Source: Leptospiraceae bacterium
GTDB taxonomy: Bacteria > Spirochaetota > Leptospiria > Leptospirales > Leptospiraceae
DNA length: 64,000 bases
Assembly (NCBI GenBank): GCA_024233865.1
Contig: JACKPA010000004.1
Span: 267,909 to 331,908, forward strand
Reading direction: 5' to 3'
Shown: piece by piece, positions 30,601 through 38,805 of the stretch
Position numbering within the stretch: the first letter of the stretch is position 1
Layout: the number at the start of each line of letters is the position of its first letter
Position numbers and translations under genes: made by a program
The notes under the pieces: model-generated
Seen by the model: the letters and a program-made list of their open reading frames with translations, nothing else
The model's database searches: none
What the model was told of the DNA's origin: nothing

Positions 30601-32612
30601 AATTGTTTTGTGAAACAAAGCAAGGTACACACATTGGCAGACCAGATCATATATTTTTTATAGAGTTGATAGAAAGATTTGTTCACAAAATTCATAATCA
30701 GATATCTCAATCAGTTGAAGTACCCGTTGAAAATATTGAAAAACTAAGCATATCCATTTCCAAAGAAATCGAAGAGCAGAATCAGTTTTTATTGTCTAAG
30801 GAATTGCTCCAAAATACTATTAGGCAACTTAACCATAGATATTCAACTAACGATATCCAACCGACACTACTGCATAATTTGTTTATTCAAACGGGATATA
30901 TTGTCGAATCCAAAACACACTTTCATTATAAATTTTTGGAAATTCCAGCTTATTTGCTGGCAAATGAAATTGTACAAGGATGGAAGGATATCCAGGCAAT
31001 TGAAAGCGACTTTGGTAATTGGTTGGAAAATTGTATCAAACATCTTAGACGAAAACCTTTTTATGAGATTTTGATTTATTACGTTTTTTCTCTGATTTAT
31101 AAAAAAGAAGGTGATAAACTGGAATTCTTTTTGAAGGCACTAGATTGTATTATTAGTCTTTTTGAATATTCTCCTTATGGAGTCTTGCGGATATTTTCGA
31201 AGAGCATATATACACTACCTAAGATCAATACTCATATCATGAAAAGAATCCAAATGTTGGAAGGGAAAACGGTATCTATGTTGGAAACCACCAATGATAG
31301 AGTTTTGCAAAGAGAATACAATTATTGCTTTTCCAGAATAGATGAGTATGCGGACTTTAGTAGGGAAGCCCAGTACTATACCTCTAAGTTTGAACGTCCG
31401 AACAATTTAGACTTGATTGTCGGATTGTTTAAAAGCTCTAGTTTTCAATGGAATAATTTTTATAATTTCCTAAAAGGAGATACTCGTAGAAGTTCGAACT
31501 TTATCAGAAATTACCTAACACCCTTTTTGCAAACTCTCAATGCAAATCCAATTGTTATTGAAAAAAATGAAAAACATATAGTTCAACTGGCTGAATATGT
31601 ACTTTTGATCAATTCCAATCCAAAGCAAGAGTCCGAAAGCTACCAGCAGGAAATTTACAAAGCTTTGTTTCATATTATCAACCTAAACCGAAGCGGTTAT
31701 TCTAAGGTGTACAAAGAGAAATGTCTTGAGTTGATTGCAAATCGAAAAGTAAACGATAAAGAGTTGTTTAACCAGATTGCGGGTTACTTTTATCATTGGC
31801 TAAAAAATAAAAGTATAAATACGGAAAAGGTAATGAATCATTGGATTATTTTTTTAGCCAACTATCAATACATAGAGAACCATGTTGATATTTTGGCTTA
31901 TGAACAAATGAAAAACGTGATTAAACAAATCAAATACGAGGGACTGGATAGAAAAGTATCTTTCAAATTGGATGAATATCTCAACACAGGTTCGGAACAT
32001 TTTAAGCATCCTTTGATCCAGCAAATTATAAAAAAACACCCTCAAAATATTCATAAATTTAAAACTACCCTTTCTCGAGCTAATAGGTTGATTGAAATCA
32101 GGGAACAGCACGTCATTTATATTTTTATCAAACAAAGTGACAAACGCAAGAATGAAATTAAGTTACTTTTGCAGTTTAAACCAAAATGGGGTGACTACAA
32201 CTGGATTGGGAGTCAGATCGAAACAGGCATTTCCGAACCAAAAACCGGACTTCAAAAAGCCATCGAAATAGTAGAGCAAAAACTACGTTTGAGTTATCCA
32301 AGTGATTTTACCATTACCGCTCAAAAAAATGGAATGCCTTATAAATTTGGGAGTTTTACAACTATTTCTCGAAGTAGAAAAATAACCGTTAGATACCAGC
32401 CTTATTTTTATATTTTGCAACTCAAAGAGTCTTACCTTTTAAAAGAAAGAATTTTTGCCAACCAAGATAATAGGTTCTTTTCATTGGAAGAACTTTCCAA
32501 TCCTACCAATATCGTAGTCAGCGGAGCTGTCAAACACGTTTTGGAACTTTTTGAGAAGCAAAAAGACAAAAATTTATGGAACTTTATTCCGGATGTGTAT
32601 GAAGGTTTGTAG
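27630..32612 (+). CDS. Giant Nudix / kinase-like / P-loop NTPase / Nudix-like protein
   Basis: 1660 residues from the ATG at 27630 (a TTG at 27612 would add six). Residues 5-150 are a Nudix hydrolase domain with catalytic REVMEE near residue 48. Residues about 180-700 include a region with HGDLNPSNIL near 559 and LIDFYET, the catalytic and metal motifs of aminoglycoside-phosphotransferase-like kinases. A P-loop GESGSGKS lies near residue 808, with a Walker-B-like FIIIIEN near 873, then a winged-helix-like part and a long helical region, as in STAND NTPases. Residues about 1490-1650 resemble a second Nudix fold whose box reads AIEIVEQKL, so it is probably inactive. It is divergent from hemA with no partner gene on its strand. 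A signal-sensing conflict or defence role is inferred, not shown. Confidence 0.75.
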   Translation: MDVQKSVIIIIKDKNKLLFQKNQKWNDLSFVGGKLDIKDGNEPIRAAYREVMEELDLIGGLDFSLLELSLEPIAIEKLSKRTESFRNYNFYPFLMKLNPKQKPRLESENNIWLEMEEIDNYQNHNYPISDLVLEILPKIPLNNLDSLTEFQISNEELYKQEVQKLLEDEETLGVIDDNERWYLNKKQKELGINESQAKQIEDALVLKFRRDDCKIKNWQVFPPDTANRFPLLIDDLKKYGNIKSYHTIQIVSVYNEGKTGALVFKILGYDKTNTISRILKYDYIYRVNKEYYNFNQNEKLHGGIYTPPHCKRFFGSENSTHAFLELKPADEYANASDMFSLRNILTKKIYEFSTDAHLKKFTSDSLRSIMDWFFNSIYKNTTEGDFPYQKSETPYQNSLDLFLPPRKIYKGKIDFNGSQNGKDGFIKIDPNKVFSYDLKPTDNQHIAEIVFKVGYNPEKSGRYYRIDVKSTIESSKIDLLEQNNWHLYFHPKTNLSGLSRESLFQELSYQTNYLNNEFGKYKLLNIFHPYQRKNIYETNYYIEQLLQKVGINYSTYFLHGDLNPSNILICRLSAGRFHPILIDFYETIESNPEFSPNLFFDVARLETEILIQMLSSVMEKVFKTKEDSSKLSAKEIEFILDFETKLFEFNHKSQSFNGDFIIFELRNILKEIIGTQFKTEYNSYEWYKNYILCTAIFSLGFTKFKLESPRSKHIALIWAMRQFYRFETFYSLIDSGVLNIDVASDSEKGDDTPLRKLQEKCKYFNELTKEELGTRNLPPSLFVNFYLGVQKYLKSFLNQKKKNCFFLMGESGSGKSVFFDYYSSDEFLYPVLFISGSQALQNENSLIDDVKTKLGYETADWIDSIDFAVGNDNLFIIIIENIYYNPNPYLAASALLNLIGKTLNSKIKILIACTPAFWNEYLDSNRLIEIASFPVPKEEGSIDEFINYIFIERPDNKQSEELLKKYFKEYSITGEPIGKARSISKLPGILKLFCETKQGTHIGRPDHIFFIELIERFVHKIHNQISQSVEVPVENIEKLSISISKEIEEQNQFLLSKELLQNTIRQLNHRYSTNDIQPTLLHNLFIQTGYIVESKTHFHYKFLEIPAYLLANEIVQGWKDIQAIESDFGNWLENCIKHLRRKPFYEILIYYVFSLIYKKEGDKLEFFLKALDCIISLFEYSPYGVLRIFSKSIYTLPKINTHIMKRIQMLEGKTVSMLETTNDRVLQREYNYCFSRIDEYADFSREAQYYTSKFERPNNLDLIVGLFKSSSFQWNNFYNFLKGDTRRSSNFIRNYLTPFLQTLNANPIVIEKNEKHIVQLAEYVLLINSNPKQESESYQQEIYKALFHIINLNRSGYSKVYKEKCLELIANRKVNDKELFNQIAGYFYHWLKNKSINTEKVMNHWIIFLANYQYIENHVDILAYEQMKNVIKQIKYEGLDRKVSFKLDEYLNTGSEHFKHPLIQQIIKKHPQNIHKFKTTLSRANRLIEIREQHVIYIFIKQSDKRKNEIKLLLQFKPKWGDYNWIGSQIETGISEPKTGLQKAIEIVEQKLRLSYPSDFTITAQKNGMPYKFGSFTTISRSRKITVRYQPYFYILQLKESYLLKERIFANQDNRFFSLEELSNPTNIVVSGAVKHVLELFEKQKDKNLWNFIPDVYEGL

Positions 32613-32638
32613 GATGTACACTAATTGCCATTGGATTC

Positions 32639-32935
32639 TTAAGCATAATCTCCACTTTCTTCATTACCATAGTCTTTTTTGGTTTCTACTCTTTCCAAGA
32701 TCATTCTTAAATAAATGGCATTGTCTTTCAGAATTGCTGTAGCTTCCCTGTAATTTTCTTCATGCAGCTTTAGGATTTCTTGCATATTTCGATGCAATTC
32801 GAGATTAGAAGCTTGGTGTATTGCTTGCCATTCACGGTCTTGGCGATGGAAATAGAATATAGAACCACCAAGTATTATTCCTTGAAGACTCAAACCAGTT
32901 ATGATAAATAATATGATAATTGTTGTTTCTGACAT
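32639..32935 (-). CDS. Small single-helix membrane protein, copy 1
   Basis: 98 residues: an N-terminal transmembrane helix (TTIIILFIITGLSLQGIILGG), the motif FYFHRQDREWQ, a helical coiled-coil-like cytoplasmic segment and the ending LRMILERVETKKDYGNEE. The gene at 33199-33492 is a tandem paralogue with the same helix-FHRQDREWQ-coil-RMILE layout and nearly identical 3' DNA. The function is unknown. It is convergent with the giant Nudix/NTPase gene, 26 bases away. Confidence 0.7.
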   Translation of the reverse strand: MSETTIIILFIITGLSLQGIILGGSIFYFHRQDREWQAIHQASNLELHRNMQEILKLHEENYREATAILKDNAIYLRMILERVETKKDYGNEESGDYA

Positions 32936-32969
32936 TTGGAAATCCTTCTACTTTACAGTTTACCCTTCT

Positions 32970-32997
32970 TTCTTAGAACTAATTTTTCATTAGTCAA
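32970..32997 (-). promoter_or_regulatory. Possible promoter of small membrane protein gene copy 1
   Basis: The minus strand reads TTGACT, 16 bases, then TAAGAA, 34 bases before the start codon. The TTGACT box and the A-rich flank before it are repeated upstream of copy 2 (near 33550), which supports function. Confidence 0.35.
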
Positions 32998-33037
32998 GAC
33001 TTTTTTTACAATAGATTTTTGCTTTGGCTTCGGTACA

Positions 33038-33063
33038 ATTCCGATTTTGTAATAAATCGGAAT
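33038..33063. repeat. 10-bp perfect inverted repeat
   Basis: ATTCCGATTT and AAATCGGAAT are separated by six bases. It lies between the two small membrane-protein genes and could be a terminator for copy 2, but no T-run follows on the minus strand. Confidence 0.45.
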
Positions 33064-33198
33064 CACTCAGCCACCGAACGATCCTTAAAATGAACTTTTT
33101 GTAACTTTTTTAGAGAAGACCTATCCTCTATCCCTTTCCGGTTGCTGAACGATGCACTGAGTTTCGAAGTGTAAAAAACCCCATTTTCTATTGGATTC

Positions 33199-33492
33199 TT
33201 AAGCATAATCCCCATCTTCTTCATTACCATAGCCTTTTTTGGTTTCTACTTTTTCCAAGATCATTCTCAAATAGACGGAATTATCTCGGTTTGTTTTGTG
33301 AATTGCTTTCAAAAAAGATATTGCATCCCGGTGGTTTTTATCTCGCATTCTGTGCAATTCTAATATGGATGTTTTGTGTGAAACCTGCCATTCCCGATCT
33401 TGTCTATGGAAAAAGAATATCATATATGCAATCATAGAAGCGTATCCGGTCATTAAGAGCATTGAGAATATTGCAATTTGCCATTCTACCAT
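33199..33492 (-). CDS. Small single-helix membrane protein, copy 2
   Basis: 97 residues, paralogue of 32639-32935. It has an N-terminal helix (FSMLLMTGYASMIAYMIFF), FFHRQDREWQ, a charged helix and the ending LRMILEKVETKKGYGNEED. DNA identity with copy 1 is strongest over the last 80 bases and continues in part upstream, including a block ending in GACCTAT near 33120 and 33633. This points to a recent tandem duplication of about 550 bp. Confidence 0.7.
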   Translation of the reverse strand: MVEWQIAIFSMLLMTGYASMIAYMIFFFHRQDREWQVSHKTSILELHRMRDKNHRDAISFLKAIHKTNRDNSVYLRMILEKVETKKGYGNEEDGDYA

Positions 33493-33705
33493 TGTTTGTT
33501 CCTTCCTTTTGTAGTTTGCTTACTTTTTTAATCACTGTTTTTGCCTAGTCAACGTTTTTTTTACCAAAGATTTTCACTTTTGAACCGGATTCGGTTGTAG
33601 AATGAACTTTTTGTAACTTTTTTAGAAAAGACCTATTTCCCGGCTCCTTTCCTTATCTCGACACTTCGGCTACGCTCAGTGCTCAATAACCGATGGTATG
33701 ATAAA

Positions 33706-34065
33706 TCATCTATTCCTAAGAATCTCTTCCAGAACATCAGCCAAATTCTTTTCCACTTGTTCGTTAGTGAACCTTAGTATTCTAAATCCGTTTCCAGTTA
33801 GTAAACGTTCTCTTTCACTGTCTTGTTCTTTTTGCTTGTTGTGGATTTCTCCGTCAATTTCTATGATCAAACTATGCTTGTGACAATAGAAGTCTACAAT
33901 AAAGCCTAGTATAACCTGCTGTCTACGAAAGTGCAGTCCGTTCAGTTTGTTTCCTTTGAGCTGTTTCCAAAGAATTGTTTCCGCTTGGGTCATATTTTTC
34001 CTAAGCTGTTTTGCGAGTTCTATTTTTTCTTTTGCAACTTTTCCGTTGATTATTATGTTTTTCAT
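33706..34065 (-). CDS. DUF559 endonuclease-like protein
   Basis: 119 residues, nearly all one DUF559 domain (Vsr/very-short-patch-repair-like fold). Conserved features are RKNMTQAETILWKQL, LHFRRQQVILGFIVDFYC and LIIEIDGEIH, with the acidic residues of the nuclease centre, and RILRFTNEQV near the end. These small proteins are often carried in accessory regions. Their biological role is not established. Confidence 0.88.
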   Translation of the reverse strand: MKNIIINGKVAKEKIELAKQLRKNMTQAETILWKQLKGNKLNGLHFRRQQVILGFIVDFYCHKHSLIIEIDGEIHNKQKEQDSERERLLTGNGFRILRFTNEQVEKNLADVLEEILRNR

Positions 34066-34084
34066 ATTTAAGACCTATTTGACC

Positions 34085-34255
34085 TATCCCCGGTCCCTTT
34101 CCTAATGCGTATGCTTGCTTTGCTTTCGCTTCAGCGTGCATACAGGAAAGGGGAGTAAGACTAACGCATCACTGAGTCTGTTTTGAAAGAACCAGCTCGG
34201 TGATGCCAACACCCCCTTTCCGAATCGGAAAGGGGGAAGGGGGGATAGGTCATCA
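34085..34255. repeat. Cluster of palindromic intergenic repeats
   Basis: Two hairpins stand between the DUF559 gene and the lipoprotein gene. One pairs CCCTTTCCT (about 34097) and GTATGC with GCATAC and AGGAAAGGG (about 34143). The other is a near-perfect palindrome at 34212-34236, CCCCCTTTCCGA, one base, TCGGAAAGGGGG. The short word GACCTAT recurs here and at 33120 and 33633. They may act as terminators or as REP-like elements. Confidence 0.55.
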
Positions 34256-34323
34256 ATACTTGTTAAAGTAATCACACTGCAAGACAGGAGCACACAATGG
34301 ATTTGGTAAATAATTCAAAGATT

Positions 34324-35885
34324 CTAAGGGTTTATTACTGCTGTATAAATAAAACCAGGATTTTCCGCTACCGTTATATGAGTTCCATCTCTTGATATAC
34401 TTATAGCATTCCATGCTTTTGTCCCTATAGAGTCAACTGTTATCCAGGAAGTTCCATAATCATAAGAAATATAAATATTCCCATTTTTCTTGGCTGCGAC
34501 CATACTCTGACCTGTACTGCTAACTGCTCCACAATACCAAATTCCTGAATCACTCATTATTTCAGAAAAGTTATTTGGATTACTTGCACCACTAGTAGAC
34601 AAGAGCACTCCTCCAAACCCATTTAGTAGTACATACTGCCCAGAATCAGACATCGAGGCTGTAAATATACCAACATTTGTAATAGAAAGGGTATAAGGTG
34701 CCCAGCTTCCAGAAGCACCATAGTTGCCGGAATAGAAATAAGTTAGACCACCATCAGTAGCGATTTGATATTGTCCTGTTCCTGCAATAGCTGCACCACG
34801 TACATCACCAGTTGAACTATAATTTTGTGTCCAACTCACACCATAATTGGATGATATGTATATTTTATCTAGTGAAACTGATACAATCATTTGGTATTTA
34901 CCATCTGTCGACATTCCACAATAATTTTTGTTACTATCAAGTCCTGAAATTATATTCCAAATAGTTCCATAATCGTCTGACCTATAAGAAGGCTGAGCAT
35001 AAGATGATGTCAGTGAATATTGTCCGTTTGCAGAAATCGCTGCACCTCTTATATTATAACTACCATTGTAGTATACTTTTGATGTCCATGTTGTTCCATA
35101 ATCATCGGAAAAATAAACACCATCATCATAAACAGCAATCTGATATTCACCTGTTTCAGATAATGCAACATAATTCCAAGTCAAAGAAGTTGCACGCGAA
35201 GTAAATACAGGGAGTTCATTGATTGTTATTGTAATATTGGCAGTCGTACTTCCACCCGGATTGGATGCGGTAATCGTAAAACTCGTAGGTGCAAGAGTGG
35301 TTGTTGGTGTTCCACTGATCACGCAGGTCGTGGGTGATAGGACTAGTCCGGAAGGCATGGCAGGGCTGGATGTGCAGCTTGTGATGGTGCCGGTTACGGT
35401 TGGTGTAATCGTAGGAATGGGCTGTCCTTGAATGAACGTAAACGGAGACCCGGTATAAACTAAATTTGACGGAGAAGTCGCTGTATCGGAAGGAGGGAGT
35501 GTCGAAGAAGAGTTAGTTAAAGCAACTGTTATAGTGACATCAGAAGAAGTAGAACCATCTTCGCTGCTTGCCGTTATGGTATAGACAGTGGCAGATGACT
35601 CTATTGTAGGAGTTCCGCTGATGATACCACTCGTAGAATTTATGGAAATACCTGAAGGCAGATTCGGAAGAACAGAAAAAGATGACACACTACCATCATA
35701 AGAAGGAAGATTACCGGTAATCTTTGTTCCAACATAATAAGCTGAATCAGACTCGGAATACTTTAGATTGGAAGGATTATTGGGCCATAGTGAAATACTC
35801 CAATATATCGCTTCAATTTCGGCATTTTTAAGCTGCAACCCGAAAATAAACCCAATAAAAATAGAATAACTACTGTCTTTTTCAT
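34324..35885 (-). CDS. Lipoprotein with Ig-like and BNR/Asp-box repeats, frameshifted near its N-terminus
   Basis: The minus-strand ATG at 35885 (TAGGA ribosome site) encodes a lipoprotein signal, MKKTVVILFLLGLFSGC, in a frame that soon stops. The long frame (504 codons ending at 34324) opens just downstream. Adding one A to a five-A run (plus-strand T-run 35825-35829) would join them as GCSLKNAEIE. The mature protein has two putative Ig (He_PIG) domains (PSGISINSTSGIISGTP and a similar one). At least five Asp-box-like repeats follow (YFSDDYGTTW, YRSDDYGTIW, YISSNYGVSW, YISYDYGTSW), suggesting a beta-propeller. As read, the gene would not be exported. Confidence 0.75.
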
Positions 35886-36160
35886 TTTCACTTTTCCTAT
35901 CCTATAATTAGGATGATATTATAAATTCAAGAAGAATCAAAAAAATAAGGATTTATATCCCAAACATGATAAAATTGACTATAATTTACCACAGATTGGT
36001 AATTTTCATGGCATCATCCTTAAAAGTGGATAGCCTATTTATCGGAAATTATTTCAAAAAAGTCAAGTTTTTTTTAACGATGAGCTAGGAAGTTAAGAAA
36101 ATTCTTGCAATTTTTATCTATAAAATGTAGCATAGAGCAAAAACGGAGCAAAAGTTTTTT

Positions 36161-36388
36161 ATGCAAAATTTAGAGCGTATTACAATGAATTCAGAGATAT
36201 GCCATGGGAAACCATGTATAAGAAACATGAGATGGCCTGTTGAAGTAATTCTCGATTTGCTTTCATCGGAAATGTCCATAAAAGATATTCTTGATGACCA
36301 TCCGGAGTTAGAAAAAGAAGACATTATTGCGTGTTTAAATTATGCCAAGCTTATGATTAGCGGTAATGTTTTTAAAATAGCAGCATAA
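36161..36388 (+). CDS. DUF433-family antitoxin-like protein
   Basis: 75 residues with the classic DUF433 pattern: NLERITMNSEICHGKPCIRN, then DDHPELEKEDIIACLNYAKL. Members are small helical DNA-binding proteins often paired with a PIN-type toxin. Here the partner slot is taken by an Uma2-family nuclease gene that begins on the base after this stop codon. The ATG at 36161 is chosen because family members start at this point. Confidence 0.88.
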   Translation: MQNLERITMNSEICHGKPCIRNMRWPVEVILDLLSSEMSIKDILDDHPELEKEDIIACLNYAKLMISGNVFKIAA

Positions 36389-37204
36389 ATGAAAACCATG
36401 GAAGCAACACTTTCACCACCTATACGAATACAAAAACCCAAATTACAGCCTCTGCTTCATGCGGAATTGGGGGAAGAGGAAATACCCTTTTATGACGTGG
36501 AATTTGACCTAATGCAAGGAGAAGCTCACAAAGACGCGGTCTCTTTTCTTATACCTGCTTTTAAATACGTTGCATTGGAAACAGGTCATAAATACCAATC
36601 CGATCAACCCTCTTGGTACATCGACCCCGATACGAATAAGCAAAAAATGGCTGCGGGAGATATTGTCATCGCACAACCAATGGACGTGAAAAAGATGATG
36701 GCAACGGAATTAGCCTTTGTGTTGGAAGTCGTGACAATACACCACAAAAAAAAAGAGAAAAAAGATACGGTTAGAATGAAAAGGTGGAACGAATACAATG
36801 AAGTCCCGGAGTTTTGCCTGTATTTTCCTGATCTCTCAGACAGTAGGGTATTGCAGTTGTTTCATTTTGAGAATGGTAAATACCAACAGATAGAGTCGGA
36901 TAGTGATGGAATGATATGTAGTAAAATAATTCCTGATCTGTGTTTTCGGGAGTTGCCTCGTGACAAATGGACATCCGGACACAAGATAGAGTTATGGTTT
37001 AGGAAAGAAGAAATCTTTGAATTGGGAAAAGAAAGACTAATACGAAAGCAAGCAGAAAAATTGCAAAGAGAAGCAGAATTCGCAAGACAAGAAGCGGAAT
37101 TTGCAAGATGGGAAGAGCAAAAAAAGCGTGAAGAAGCAGAAAAGAAGGCAATGGTTTTGGCTGAAAAATTAAAAGCCCTCGGGATTGACCCGGATAGTCT
37201 ATAG
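36389..37204 (+). CDS. Uma2-family (DUF820) PD-(D/E)XK nuclease-like protein with coiled-coil tail
   Basis: 271 residues. The core (about 50-190) has GDIVIAQP and LAFVLEVV, corresponding to the acidic residues of the Uma2 restriction-endonuclease fold, and KRWNEYNEVPEFCLYFPD in place of the usual K-Y-GVxEYW segment. A Glu/Arg/Ala-rich coiled coil (about 210-255) follows. It abuts the DUF433 gene with no gap, so they are co-translated. Uma2 proteins are abundant in cyanobacteria and spirochaetes; their role is unknown. Confidence 0.8.
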   Translation: MKTMEATLSPPIRIQKPKLQPLLHAELGEEEIPFYDVEFDLMQGEAHKDAVSFLIPAFKYVALETGHKYQSDQPSWYIDPDTNKQKMAAGDIVIAQPMDVKKMMATELAFVLEVVTIHHKKKEKKDTVRMKRWNEYNEVPEFCLYFPDLSDSRVLQLFHFENGKYQQIESDSDGMICSKIIPDLCFRELPRDKWTSGHKIELWFRKEEIFELGKERLIRKQAEKLQREAEFARQEAEFARWEEQKKREEAEKKAMVLAEKLKALGIDPDSL

Positions 37205-37214
37205 GAAAACACGT

Positions 37215-38649
37215 ATGATAAACAGGTTAATTCTATTCTTAATCTTCTTTCCATTTACCCTATTTGCCGATTCCTACCACAATATTCAGAGTTTTATCGG
37301 TGAGAAAGCTGCCGCTATGGGTGGAGCATTTACGGCAATTTCAGATGACCCGTCAGGTGCGTATTACAATCCGGCAGGAATCTCTTTTGCCTATAACAAC
37401 TACGTTTCCATTTCTGCCAATACATACAGAGAGATCGGTAAACCTACCAGGATGTGTTTGGTCGAGGATAGAACTATACACGAAAGTCTCAAACATTTTC
37501 ACCAAGCTTTTTTGGCTCCATTAAGAAGTTTGGAAAATATACAATTGCTTTAACGGTTCTAAACCCTATCAACGAAAAGTTTGATCAATCCAATCAGATT
37601 TATCTTCCGCTTTCTTTACCGGAGCTTTCCGGTTATAAAATCGGCTATTCGGAAGAGAATGTGCGGTATTTGTTTGGTCCGAGTCTTGCTTATTCTCTTT
37701 CCAGTAAGGTTTCCATCGGTGCAACCTTGTACTACCTGTATGAAAAAAACAAAATAAGTTCTACCCAATTTGTAGAGGGAAAGTCCGGATCGTTTAGCCA
37801 TACAAGCAACCAGGACAGAAGATTGACTATGAGATTTACTCCGATTTTTGGTATCCAGTATATGCCAACAAGCAGGTGGTCGATTGGAATGAGTCTTCGA
37901 AGATACTTTACAACTGCTGGTCATAGAGGAAGTAGCGGGATCGTTTCCAATTCCAGTTCTCTTGATTTATCCGGGACTACTAATTTTTTAAATACAAACA
38001 GAATGGGTAGCCAAATCCAAAACAACCTCATTTTAGTAAATCCTTCAGAGACTTATAGAATTCCTGAATTGACCGAAATTCGTATGGGTGTGGCAAATTT
38101 TTCATCCAAATACTTTATGTTTAGCTATGATGCCATCTACACTGGAGGCTACAAACTAAGTGCCAATCGAAATCGAATGGAACTCACCAAACCTTATTTG
38201 ATTTTAACGGATAGTGAAGATCAAAGGATCAAAGTTTGTATAGAAAAGCTACTCTGAATCATGCCCTGGGAATGGAATTCTTTTTACGAGAAACCTTTTC
38301 CGTCAAATTAGGATATTATACAAATTATGCAAATTCAAAAGAAATCAAATGGGGTGATTCGGCTATCAAAAGCTTTCTTGCAAACACAGGGCAAAATTCT
38401 TTGAATTTATCCAGTGATCCGGTTGCGATTTATTCTCCTTCTGCTTTAAGCCCGTCTTCTCGCACAGAACACGTAAATACTTCGGGATATTGCTTGGGAC
38501 TCAGTTGGTCAACTGCTCGGATCTCCATCACAATGACCCTAATTCGGGAAAAAGGTAAAGGTGCATCTCAAATCATAGATTCACAACCATCTCAGGTTCT
38601 ACGGCTTGACAGCACTTCTGTTTACCTCGTGGCAAGTACACATGAATAG
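37215..38649 (+). pseudogene. OmpP1/FadL-type outer-membrane protein, broken by two frameshifts
   Basis: The ATG at 37215 (AGGAAA upstream) gives a signal peptide (LILFLIFFPFTLFA). Next is IGEKAAAMGGAFTAISDDPSGAYYNPAG, typical of FadL-like porins. The frame stops at 37553, but sequence similar in style continues in a second frame to 38257 and a third to 38649. One extra T in the run at 37508-37513 and one in the run at 38235-38237 would restore a single frame of about 478 residues. Both lesions are one-base contractions of T-runs. The product would be a long-chain hydrophobic-compound channel. Confidence 0.75.
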
Positions 38650-38805
38650 TAGAGCAAGTATGAAATAAGAGAAAAATAGATTATGTAACTTCCCTCAAAC
38701 CCTTGAAACCGGAAAAAATACTATAATTTAAGAATTTTGGTTGACAGAGCATGGAATAAATAAATCCTAAAAGACAAAGTTCTTAAAAAAGGTGTATCTG
38801 AAAAC

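Noticed and set aside
32936..34323. Insertion sequence or integron in the accessory region
   Set aside because: No transposase or integrase frame is visible; only palindromes, a duplication and a DUF559 gene.
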